A stretch of DNA of 6,345 nucleotides from Acidobacteria bacterium CG_4_9_14_3_um_filter_49_7 (GTDB lineage Bacteria; Acidobacteriota; Holophagae; Thermotomaculales; Thermotomaculaceae). The notes below the pieces were generated by a model. It saw only the letters and a list, made by a program, of their open reading frames with translations. It had not been told where the DNA came from and searched no databases. Below are positions 1-6,345 of this stretch, in pieces. Each line of letters starts with the position of its first letter. Positions within the stretch are counted from its first letter, which is position 1. The stretch spans positions 1-6,345 of the forward strand of contig PFTO01000052.1 of the NCBI GenBank assembly GCA_002789615.1, read 5' to 3'. Both the position numbers and the translations under genes were made by a program.

Positions 1-79
1 TAACCCTGTCCACAAGCAGAAACGGATAGCGGTGTGGCATTATGGATTTGATTTCTTCATATTCGATTGTTTGAGGCAT
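1..79 (-). CDS. fabZ: 3-hydroxyacyl-ACP dehydratase FabZ, N-terminal fragment (cut by window edge)
   Basis: Only the first 26 codons are in the window; the rest lies beyond the left edge. Reading from the ATG at 79, the peptide contains IMPHRYPFLLVDRV at residues 13-26, which is the hallmark N-terminal block of FabZ and includes the conserved His-Arg-Tyr-Pro-Phe segment near the active site. FabZ is a cytoplasmic hot-dog-fold enzyme that dehydrates (3R)-hydroxyacyl-ACP to trans-2-enoyl-ACP, and so competes with lipid A synthesis for hydroxyacyl-ACP. Its place just after lpxD matches the classic lpxD-fabZ-lpxA order. The start is supported by a GAGG-containing ribosome binding site 7 nt upstream. 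In Bacteroidetes and some other phyla FabZ is fused behind LpxC; here the FabZ block begins only 13 residues from its own Met, so it is not an LpxC-FabZ fusion of that order. Whether something follows FabZ cannot be seen. Confidence 0.9.
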   Translation of the reverse strand, partial: MPQTIEYEEIKSIMPHRYPFLLVDRV

Positions 80-97
80 ATCCCCCCCTCAGTATTC
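80..97 (-). promoter_or_regulatory. Ribosome binding site of fabZ in the lpxD-fabZ gap
   Basis: The 18-nt gap between the lpxD stop and the fabZ ATG contains, on the minus strand, GAGG followed by more G residues, seven G in a row in total (82-88), ending two bases before the ATG. GAGG at 87-90 lies 7 nt from the start, which is good spacing. The gap is too short for a terminator or promoter of its own, so fabZ is expected to be read from the upstream transcript. Confidence 0.7.
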
Positions 98-1132
98 TTA
101 TTCTTTTATTTTGTTTTGCTCTTTTTTCAGCAATCTGCGAATGGATGCGGACAGTTCCGGTAGACGAGCGAGCGAGGCCATCTGTTTTTTCCAGGCCCGG
201 TGTTCTGTGGCCGGATATCCCACAACAAAACGTCCGTCCGGAACGGATTTTGTCACTACCGAGGCACCGCCTATGGTGGCCCCGGTCCCGATATGAATAT
301 GACCGACCAAACCGGCTTTGCCGGCCAGGACAGCGTAATCTCCGATGGTTGTACTTCCTGAAATACCGGCCTGTGCCACAATGATCACGTGTTTTCCAAT
401 TACGACATTATGTGCGATTTGCACTTGATTGTCGATTTTGCTCCCATCTCCGATGGAGGTTTCCGTGAAGGTGCCCCTGTCAATGGAAACGCATGACCCG
501 ATTTCCACAGTATCTCCAATCCGGACAATCCCGGTCTGTGGGATCTTATTGTGTCGTCCTTCAGCAAAATGAAAGCCGAAACCTTCACCACCGATGACGG
601 TATTGGAGCCGATGATACAATTTTGTCCAATTATGGAGCCGGGGAATACAACAGTATTACTGTAAATGACAGTTGATTTGCCAATATGGACATTCTCCAT
701 CAATTTGACACCTGAGTGGATGTGGACATCAGGTCCAATGGAGCAGCCGGGAGAGACAGTAACAAATGGCCCTATTTCTGCAGTCGGATCCACTGATGCA
801 TCGGGATGGATCCATGATAAAGCGGGCATCGTATACACCGGGTATTTTGAAATAAAACGGGAGGAAATGCAGATGAAGGTCATGTAAGGATCATCCGACT
901 CAATTACCGGGCAGGGGAAGGAAGCGGCAAGTCCCGTCGGTACGATCAGTGCCCCGGCGTTGCTGGAAAGTGCCGTATCAAGAAGTTTCGAGTCCCTCAA
1001 GTAAGACAATTTCTCCGGAGTGGCATCACCAAGGGAGGCCACTCCGGAGATATTACAATCTGGCCCTTTCAGGCTGAAACCGAGTTCTTTTGCCAGCTGT
1101 GATAGTTTCAATGAAACCTCAATGTTGCGCAT
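98..1132 (-). CDS. lpxD: UDP-3-O-(3-hydroxyacyl)glucosamine N-acyltransferase LpxD
   Basis: LpxD transfers a (3R)-hydroxyacyl chain from ACP to the 2-amino group of UDP-3-O-acylglucosamine, the third step of lipid A synthesis, in the cytoplasm. The 344-residue product is close to the usual length (about 340). Residues 1-105 form the uridine-binding N-domain, with the typical AGALIVP (59-65) and a DDPYMTF segment (80-86). Residues 108 to about 300 are a left-handed beta-helix of hexapeptide repeats. The signature block around GEGFGF (182-187), DRGTF (218-222) and NQVQIAHNVVIG (235-246) carries the expected catalytic His at 241; a second conserved His is at 278 (LVGHIHIG). A basic C-terminal helix follows (about 312-344), as in trimeric LpxD. 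The ATG at 1132 lies inside the end of ompH (14-nt overlap) with a close AAGGG. A TTG at 1109-1111 preceded by GAGG is an alternative start that would drop seven residues. Function is secure; only the start is uncertain. Confidence 0.96.
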   Translation of the reverse strand: MRNIEVSLKLSQLAKELGFSLKGPDCNISGVASLGDATPEKLSYLRDSKLLDTALSSNAGALIVPTGLAASFPCPVIESDDPYMTFICISSRFISKYPVYTMPALSWIHPDASVDPTAEIGPFVTVSPGCSIGPDVHIHSGVKLMENVHIGKSTVIYSNTVVFPGSIIGQNCIIGSNTVIGGEGFGFHFAEGRHNKIPQTGIVRIGDTVEIGSCVSIDRGTFTETSIGDGSKIDNQVQIAHNVVIGKHVIIVAQAGISGSTTIGDYAVLAGKAGLVGHIHIGTGATIGGASVVTKSVPDGRFVVGYPATEHRAWKKQMASLARLPELSASIRRLLKKEQNKIKE

Positions 1133-1631
1133 CAGCCCTTTTGATGGCTTCGGCTGTCAAGTCTGCTGTGGGTGAGAGGTACACAATCCCACTTTGAGCA
1201 CGGCTGAAGACCACGTCGAGATTCTTTTCTTTTGCCAGCTGATCGATAATGGGTTGAAGAAGCTTCTGAAACTTCTCAAATCCTTCTTTCTGCTTAATCT
1301 GAAGTTCCCGCTTTGCATCTTCCTGCATACGCTTAATTCGCGTCTGGTAGTCGGAGAGTTTTTTCTCCATTGCGAGTTTCTTCTCATCTGAGAGGGACAC
1401 CAGCTTGGTTTTATATTCCTTTTCTGTCTGCTGGGCTTCAGCGACGACCTGTTTGATTTCGTTCTGTTTTTGCTGCACCAAATTATTCAGTCCCTGCAGG
1501 AGTGCTTTTCCCTTTACCGACTTGTAAATAACCTGATCCGCATCCACTACTCCGACACGGCTCTGCGCCATCACTGCCGATGAAGAGATTAGCGCCACAA
1601 GAGCCAGAACAACAACTGAGAGTTTTTTCAT
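1119..1631 (-). CDS. skp: Periplasmic chaperone of the OmpH/Skp family
   Basis: The 170-residue product starts with a clear Sec signal peptide: MKK, a hydrophobic core (about residues 4-18), and a likely signal peptidase I site after A22 (VMA|QS). The mature chain begins with SRVGVVDADQVI, the short beta-strand typical of OmpH/Skp proteins. It continues into a long charged helical part (about 40-128) rich in Lys, Glu and Gln, which is expected to form the coiled-coil arms. It ends with a conserved region: IIDQLAKEKNLDVVFSR (128-144), then GIVYLSPTADLT, which packs back onto the N-terminal strand. Skp trimers hold unfolded outer-membrane proteins in the periplasm and hand them to BamA. The gene sits directly after bamA (30-nt gap), as in many diderms. 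An AAGGAG lies 6 nt before the ATG, so the start is firm. Length and layout are normal for the family (E. coli Skp is 161 residues). The exact client range cannot be judged from sequence. Confidence 0.93.
   Translation of the reverse strand: MKKLSVVVLALVALISSSAVMAQSRVGVVDADQVIYKSVKGKALLQGLNNLVQQKQNEIKQVVAEAQQTEKEYKTKLVSLSDEKKLAMEKKLSDYQTRIKRMQEDAKRELQIKQKEGFEKFQKLLQPIIDQLAKEKNLDVVFSRAQSGIVYLSPTADLTAEAIKRADAQH
1133..1142 (-). promoter_or_regulatory. Ribosome binding site for the lpxD ATG, inside the end of ompH
   Basis: On the minus strand the sequence before the ATG reads AAAAGGGCTG. AAGGG (1136-1140) is a plausible but weak Shine-Dalgarno, only 3 nt from the start. It lies within the last codons of ompH, so lpxD translation is probably coupled to that of ompH. 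Confidence 0.5.
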
Positions 1632-1661
1632 ATCATTCTCCTTTTCAAGAATATTGATTTG
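1632..1661 (-). promoter_or_regulatory. bamA-ompH gap with strong ompH ribosome binding site
   Basis: This 30-nt gap holds AAGGAG (1638-1643) 6 nt before the ompH ATG, the clearest Shine-Dalgarno in the cluster. The rest is AT-rich. There is no hairpin ahead of the T-run at the bamA end, so I see no terminator, and ompH is likely on the bamA transcript. Confidence 0.65.
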
Positions 1662-4004
1662 TCAAAAAATTGTGCCAATCGTAAATTGAAGGTTACCACC
1701 ACCACTGGTCTGACCGGGTACGTCATCCAGAGGCATTCCATATGTCAGCCGAATCGGCATCTGAAAGACCGGAAGGTTGAACCGTGCCTCGAATCCCCAG
1801 GATCGTTTCATGGACTCTGAATTGGAAAAGAAGGACTCATCTTCAAGCCATACGCCACCAATGTCGTAAAACAGGGCAAATTGAAATTTGTGTTCGATCG
1901 GGAGAACCCATTCAAAGTTGCCGACGAACATTTTCGTGCCGCCAATGGAGATATTGGTGGCCGGGTCCACTGGAGATATCCGTCTGAAATCATACCCTCT
2001 AACTGTACTCTCACCTCCTATAAAGAATCTGTCATAGTATGGGATTGTATTTCCCTGGAGCGCTTGTGAATAGCTCGCCAGTGTGTTGACAAGGAAGAAC
2101 GTATTCCTGTAACCGTTGAATAAATGCATGGCGCGCATATTAACCGTATATTTGAGATTATCTCCACCCAGTTGCCAACCTGCCCATTCAAGTCCCAGTG
2201 AGTATTTGGAACCTTCTGTGGGTAAAAAGGGATGGTTCAATGTTACGTAATTGATAGATTGGTTGATGGAGCTTGTCAGGCGGTTGGAAACCGGTTTGAA
2301 AATAGTGCTACTTTGCAGTGAAGAACCCGGAACATCGACAATTTCAAAGCGATAGCTAATCGAGTAGGTTAAGAAGGGTTTGAGACGGAATCCAAATCCA
2401 AGACTGAAACCCGTGCTTTTCCGGCTGTAGTTGTAATAGCTGGTTTCGCTGTTGAACAGGTTGATTGTGAAAGAATGAGGATAATCAAAAATCCATGGTT
2501 CGGTAAATGAAAGGTTGTAGTATGTGATGTTGGATCCAAATGAGCCCTGCAGCGAAAGCTGTTCACCTTTCCCGAGGAAGTTGCGTGTGCTGTAGGATGA
2601 TTGGAGAAAAAAGCCGGCAAATTCACTGTATCCACCGCCGAAATTGATTTCATTAACCCCCGTTTCCTCTCCCGTAATCGTGACGTTTACCTTGTCTTCT
2701 CCCGGGACAAATTTGACCTCCGGATTTGTTTTTGAAACGTCGAAGAAACCAAGCTGGTTGATACGAAGCATACTGTCTTTGAATGTTTTAAGACGAAATG
2801 GGGCGCCTTCCGGAATCATGAACTCCCTGCGAATAACTTTGTCACGACTCAGAAGGTTACCCTTAAATTCGAGACGATTCAATTTGAACTGTTTGTTTTC
2901 GTTGAGCTTGAAAGTGATATCCTCAACATTATCAGGCTCAGGGTTGAGAATTCGTTCCATGTAAAACTGGAGATAGCCAGCATTGGTATATATTTCCTCA
3001 ATGTCGGCCTGAAAGTCATTGAGCTTTCCAATGTCAAATGGACTGCCGGTCTTGAGTTTCCATTTGCCAGCCAGGACAGTGTCTGAAATAAGCTTATTGC
3101 CCTCAAAGGAAACTTTTCCGATCTTATATGACTGACCTTCAAAAATCGGAATAGTCAGAAACATGCGCAGATCCTCTTTGATCTTTTTGTTCTTTTTGGC
3201 TCTCTTTATGTTTTTTCGCTTTTGTCTTTTAGAAGTAAAGTCCTTCACCTCAGTGACAGGGTGACCGACGAAAACGTCCTTGTACCCTTTCTTCCAGTAT
3301 ACCTTCTTGATGTTGTCCACATCCTCGGAGAATTTTTTTTCTGAGTAGATATCGGATGAAGAAATGAGGGAGAAAAATCCATGTTTCTTGATCTTTTTCA
3401 TGGCCTTTCTCAGCTTTTTGCTGGAAAAAATCTTGTTTCCTGTAAATTGGATACCGTAGACGCGTGCCTTGGAGCCTTCCTTGATGTTGAACGTTAAATA
3501 CGCAATACCCGGCCCCAAATCTTCGAGACGATGATCAACCGATATGTTGCGATAACCTTTTTCATGATAGACATCCAGAATGGCAGTCTTTATTTTGCTT
3601 ATTTCGGAGTAGTCCATCTGAACGTTCTTTTTCAAAACAACCTTCTTTTCTTTGAGCTTGTCCAATAACAGGTTGGGACCGAAAGCGTGGTTTCCAAAGA
3701 ATCTGAAATCCTTGATGATGGGTCGTTCCTTGAATAAGTAGGTCACAATCTTTCCGGTTTTTCCGTCGGTGACATCCACCTTTATATCCGAAAAGACTTT
3801 CAGATCCCACAAGCGTTTTACATCGCCTCTGATTATTGAGAGCTCCAGGCTACCGCCTTCTTTTGAATGGATGCGAAACTCGATAGATCCATTTGAAATC
3901 CGGTGATTTCCTACAATGTTGATTTTCTCAATTGTTTCGGTGTGGGCTGTTACGGCACTCATAACCAGCACGAAAATTAGAATGTGTTGCAGGGGTTTCA
4001 GCAT
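1662..4004 (-). CDS. bamA: Outer-membrane protein assembly factor BamA (Omp85 family)
   Basis: BamA is the core of the BAM complex, which folds beta-barrel proteins into the outer membrane. The 780-residue precursor has a signal peptide (hydrophobic core about 7-18, likely cleavage after A20). Five POTRA domains follow, at about 23-95, 96-176, 179-291, 293-369 and 372-447. Each shows the aromatic/Gly-Asn turn typical of the fold (GN at 32, 104, 189, 302 and 382). The 16-strand barrel spans about 450-780 and includes FTEPW (500-504), HPFLPTEG (591-598) and the family's loop-6 motif as IGGESTVRGY (662-671), where Tyr replaces the common Phe of VRGF. The chain ends in Phe, the usual C-terminal outer-membrane signal. 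POTRA3 is enlarged and holds a Lys/Arg cluster at 259-276. The barrel (about 330 residues) is shorter than in E. coli, so its loops are probably short. The ATG overlaps the clp stop by 7 nt and has GGAGG just upstream, so the start is well supported. Confidence 0.96.
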   Translation of the reverse strand: MLKPLQHILIFVLVMSAVTAHTETIEKINIVGNHRISNGSIEFRIHSKEGGSLELSIIRGDVKRLWDLKVFSDIKVDVTDGKTGKIVTYLFKERPIIKDFRFFGNHAFGPNLLLDKLKEKKVVLKKNVQMDYSEISKIKTAILDVYHEKGYRNISVDHRLEDLGPGIAYLTFNIKEGSKARVYGIQFTGNKIFSSKKLRKAMKKIKKHGFFSLISSSDIYSEKKFSEDVDNIKKVYWKKGYKDVFVGHPVTEVKDFTSKRQKRKNIKRAKKNKKIKEDLRMFLTIPIFEGQSYKIGKVSFEGNKLISDTVLAGKWKLKTGSPFDIGKLNDFQADIEEIYTNAGYLQFYMERILNPEPDNVEDITFKLNENKQFKLNRLEFKGNLLSRDKVIRREFMIPEGAPFRLKTFKDSMLRINQLGFFDVSKTNPEVKFVPGEDKVNVTITGEETGVNEINFGGGYSEFAGFFLQSSYSTRNFLGKGEQLSLQGSFGSNITYYNLSFTEPWIFDYPHSFTINLFNSETSYYNYSRKSTGFSLGFGFRLKPFLTYSISYRFEIVDVPGSSLQSSTIFKPVSNRLTSSINQSINYVTLNHPFLPTEGSKYSLGLEWAGWQLGGDNLKYTVNMRAMHLFNGYRNTFFLVNTLASYSQALQGNTIPYYDRFFIGGESTVRGYDFRRISPVDPATNISIGGTKMFVGNFEWVLPIEHKFQFALFYDIGGVWLEDESFFSNSESMKRSWGFEARFNLPVFQMPIRLTYGMPLDDVPGQTSGGGNLQFTIGTIF

Positions 4005-6345
4005 TTAACCTCCAGGATTTCACTGACCTTACGAACAGTTAGTTGATCTTCTTCTACTTCAAACAGATATTCACCTTTTACATCTTTGCCATTGGAAATG
4101 ATCAAATCGGATAGTTTATCCTGAACATGAACCTGAATTGCTCGTTTCAGGGGTCGAGCACCATATTGAATCTTCATGCAGGCCTGTTTTGTGAGCCATT
4201 CTGTTGCGGCCGAGCTGAGTCGAACCTGAATCCCTTTGCCGATTAGAAGTTCATTGAGGTCATTGATCAGGATGTACACAATTTCAGAGAGCTCTTTACT
4301 GCTGAGGGGGTTGAAGACGATAATGTCGTCCACTCGGTTCAGAAATTCAGGGGCGAAGAAGCGGCGTACTTCCTTCAGGATTCGATCGCCTCTGTTTGCC
4401 GGAATCAGTGGATTCCCTGTATCAAACCCCACGCCCTTATCCTGGGTAATAATTCTGGACCCGACGTTGGAAGTCATGATAATGATCGTGTTCCTGAAAT
4501 TGATCAATTCACCGAAGGCATCTGTAATGCGGCCTTCGTCAAAAATTTGAAGCAGAACGTTTACAAGTTCAGGATGCGCCTTCTCGATCTCATCCAGAAG
4601 CACCACGGAATAAGGGTTTTTCTTTACACGCTCGGTAAGTTGTCCTCCTTCTTCGTAGCCCACATAGCCAGGAGGTGAGCCAATCAATCTTGAAACCGTG
4701 TGTTTTTCCATGTATTCAGACATATCAAAACGGACAAGGTTCTTTTCGGAACGAAAGAGATAGGTTGCTAATTGTTTGCTCAACTCGGTTTTGCCAACAC
4801 CCGTCGGACCCAGAAACATAAAAACGCCGGTCGGTCGGTCGGGATTAGACATTCCAAGGCGGGCGCGCTTGATTGCCTTTACAAGGGAGTTGACTGCTCG
4901 ATTCTGTCCGACAACACGGGAGACAAGATAGTCTTTCAGGTTCAGCAGACGTTCTTTCTCACTTTCGGTTACTGCTGTGACCGGAATTCCGGTCCAGATG
5001 GAAACCGCTTCTTCAATGTCGGCAACAGTGGCAATCGGCCAGTTGGAACGGTCTTCGAGCGGCGCGGTTTCTTCTGAATCCGGTTCGTCCACATGGTCGA
5101 TCATGGAGGGAAGCGCTTTGAATGGAGCCTCTTCCTCATTTTCTGGCGCATTTTGAATATTTACAGTCTCATTTTGTTCCATGTGCCTGAGTTTTACCCT
5201 TGCGCCTGTTTCGTCCAGCAGGTCAATGGCTTTGTCCGGTTGCATCCGGTCGGTGATATAGCGTTCTGAAAGGGTGACAGCTGCCTCCAGGGCCTTTTCC
5301 TCGAATTTGACCGAATGGAAATCTTCATATCGATCCTTAATTCCCTTAAGAATATTGAGCGTCTCTTCCGGAGTCGGTTGCTGAATGGAAATCGATTGGA
5401 ACCGCCGCATCAGGGATTTGTCTTTTTCGATTGTCTTGGAAAACTCCCGGTAAGTGGAGGATCCGATGACCTGAAGATCGCTTCGGGCAAGGGCCGGTTT
5501 CATAATGTTGGCGGCATCAAGCGATCCCTCAGCGGAACCAGCCCCTACAATAGAGTGGAATTCGTCAATAAAGAGGATTACATCATTGGCAGCAGCTTCT
5601 TCGATTATATCCCGGAGCCGTTCCTCAAACTGTCCTCTATATTTCGTGCCAGCCACAATGTTATAAATGTCCACACCGTAAATCACGCGTTCTTTTAAGG
5701 GGGTAGGGACATCTCCGGTGGCAATGCGGGTGGCAAGTCCTTCCACAATGGCGGTCTTTCCGACGCCGGCTTCTCCCAGTAGAAGGGGGTTGTTTTTCCG
5801 ACGTCGGGTCAGGATGTGAACGATCCTGTCCATTTCTCTTTCTCGTCCGATACATCTGTCAAATCGGCCTCTCTGGGCCATCTTTGTAATGTCACGACCG
5901 AATTTTGAAAGTATGGGAAGCTGCTGTTCCGGGGTCTCTTCTTCTGCCAGTTCGTCATCGTTGTCCAGCATAATGTCGTTAATGACCTGGTTCTTGGCCT
6001 CAATGAGGCTGCCCAGTCCCGATTCCCGAAGGGCCGTAACCGCTGTGGAAGTATGCTGAGATAGCATTGCCAGGAAAATATGGTGAACTTCCACTTTCTC
6101 TTCTCCCAGCGTAAATGCCTCTCTTACAGCCATTTGGAGTAATTTTGTTGCGGCATCTGTCATGGGCATGTCACCACTGTGGGTGGAGCGTCCCAGTTTC
6201 AGGCACAGGGAGTCAATAGAACGGCGCATCTGCACCGTGTCCAGATTTAGCTGGCGAAAAAGACGGCTCATATAGGCGTCTTCCTCCATAAGGATTCCAT
6301 GCAGTACATGGACTGTATCGATATATGGATTTGAAAACTGGGCGG
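3998..6345 (-). CDS. clpC: ClpC-type Hsp100 AAA+ unfoldase, 5' end beyond the window
   Basis: This is an ATP-driven cytoplasmic protein unfoldase with two AAA+ rings, probably feeding ClpP. The frame stays open from the stop at 3998 to the right edge (781 whole codons). Upstream of the first Met (6289) it still encodes Clp N-domain sequence (NPYIDTVHVLHGIL), so that Met is internal and roughly 20 residues are missing. Numbering from that Met: double Clp-N repeat 1-105; NBD1 with Walker A GEAGVGKT (172-179), pore loop KYRG (216-219), Walker B ILFIDE (238-243) and Arg pair 295-296; NBD2 with Walker A GPTGVGKT (494-501), pore loop GYVGYEEGG (541-549), Walker B VVLLDE (562-567), Arg finger R652 and sensor-2 GAR (710-712). 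VGF (620-622) after TSNVG is the ClpP-docking loop, which ClpB lacks. The long ClpB middle domain is absent. Instead of the ClpC coiled coil there is an acidic linker (369-416). ClpA-like naming is possible, but the N-domain and VGF favour ClpC. Confidence 0.9.
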   Translation of the reverse strand, partial: AQFSNPYIDTVHVLHGILMEEDAYMSRLFRQLNLDTVQMRRSIDSLCLKLGRSTHSGDMPMTDAATKLLQMAVREAFTLGEEKVEVHHIFLAMLSQHTSTAVTALRESGLGSLIEAKNQVINDIMLDNDDELAEEETPEQQLPILSKFGRDITKMAQRGRFDRCIGREREMDRIVHILTRRRKNNPLLLGEAGVGKTAIVEGLATRIATGDVPTPLKERVIYGVDIYNIVAGTKYRGQFEERLRDIIEEAAANDVILFIDEFHSIVGAGSAEGSLDAANIMKPALARSDLQVIGSSTYREFSKTIEKDKSLMRRFQSISIQQPTPEETLNILKGIKDRYEDFHSVKFEEKALEAAVTLSERYITDRMQPDKAIDLLDETGARVKLRHMEQNETVNIQNAPENEEEAPFKALPSMIDHVDEPDSEETAPLEDRSNWPIATVADIEEAVSIWTGIPVTAVTESEKERLLNLKDYLVSRVVGQNRAVNSLVKAIKRARLGMSNPDRPTGVFMFLGPTGVGKTELSKQLATYLFRSEKNLVRFDMSEYMEKHTVSRLIGSPPGYVGYEEGGQLTERVKKNPYSVVLLDEIEKAHPELVNVLLQIFDEGRITDAFGELINFRNTIIIMTSNVGSRIITQDKGVGFDTGNPLIPANRGDRILKEVRRFFAPEFLNRVDDIIVFNPLSSKELSEIVYILINDLNELLIGKGIQVRLSSAATEWLTKQACMKIQYGARPLKRAIQVHVQDKLSDLIISNGKDVKGEYLFEVEEDQLTVRKVSEILEVKC
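4005..4014 (-). promoter_or_regulatory. Ribosome binding site of bamA within the last clp codons
   Basis: On the minus strand the sequence TGGAGGTTAA precedes the bamA ATG. GGAGG (4009-4013) is 4 nt from the start, a little short but strong. It lies inside the clp coding sequence, whose stop TGA (3998-4000) is 1 nt past the bamA ATG, in the overlap ATGCTGA. This arrangement favours translational coupling of bamA to clp. Confidence 0.7.

Noticed and set aside
67..384. Plus-strand open frame of 105 codons with a hydrophobic start, opposite fabZ and lpxD
   Set aside because: Its hydrophobic start is the complement of the A-rich lpxD end, the rest is rich in Arg and Pro as expected of an antisense shadow, and lpxD on the other strand is unambiguous.
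1665..1670. Run of T on the minus strand at the bamA end as a terminator
   Set aside because: No GC-rich hairpin precedes it; the upstream bases are the Gly-rich C-terminal codons of bamA without an inverted repeat.
1640..1690. TTGACA (1660-1665, minus strand) and a TTGGCA/TATTCT pair near the end of bamA as a possible ompH promoter
   Set aside because: TTGACA has no -10 box at a proper distance, the TTGGCA/TATTCT pair is 19 nt apart with a weak -10, and a sigma-54 reading of TGGCAC lacks the GC at -12.
5315..5698. Plus-strand open frame of 127 codons opposite clp
   Set aside because: It lies wholly opposite the NBD1 region of the clp gene, has no recognisable domain, and is explained by the strong codon constraint of the minus-strand gene.
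3998..6345. Calling the unfoldase ClpB (disaggregase)
   Set aside because: It lacks the roughly 120-residue coiled-coil middle domain of ClpB and has a VGF loop after TSNVG, which is expected of ClpP-binding partners.

Overview
The window is a compact, single-strand gene cluster for outer-membrane biogenesis, and every supported gene is on the minus strand. In transcription order (right to left) it holds: a ClpC-type AAA+ unfoldase whose first codons lie beyond the right edge; bamA (outer-membrane assembly factor with five POTRA domains and a barrel); an OmpH/Skp-family periplasmic chaperone; lpxD (lipid A acyltransferase); and the first 26 codons of fabZ, cut off by the left edge. No RNA gene, mobile element, CRISPR array or clear terminator is visible. 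No stretch longer than about 30 bases is left uncovered by genes.

The organism must be a diderm that makes lipid A. The order bamA-skp-lpxD-fabZ is the conserved core known from Proteobacteria. However, the position just upstream of bamA, which in E. coli holds rseP, is taken here by a ClpC-like gene. The BamA sequence has a long, basic third POTRA domain with a short barrel, which reminds me of the Bacteroidetes/FCB side more than of enterics. That placement is an inference with low confidence. Base composition looks balanced and uniform, with no sign of recent transfer.

The genes are packed as one likely operon. clp and bamA overlap by 7 nt (ATGCTGA). bamA and ompH are 30 nt apart. ompH and lpxD overlap by 14 nt if the ATG is used. 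lpxD and fabZ are 18 nt apart. Together they would supply the machine that inserts outer-membrane proteins (BamA), the chaperone that carries them across the periplasm (Skp), and lipid A synthesis (LpxD, with FabZ acting on the shared hydroxyacyl-ACP pool). The Clp unfoldase is cytoplasmic, so its link to the rest is through co-expression and not an obvious shared pathway.

I see no clearly new system. The points most worth a second look are the coupled clp-bamA junction, the replacement of the usual ClpC middle-domain coiled coil by an acidic linker, and a Lys/Arg cluster in BamA POTRA3.
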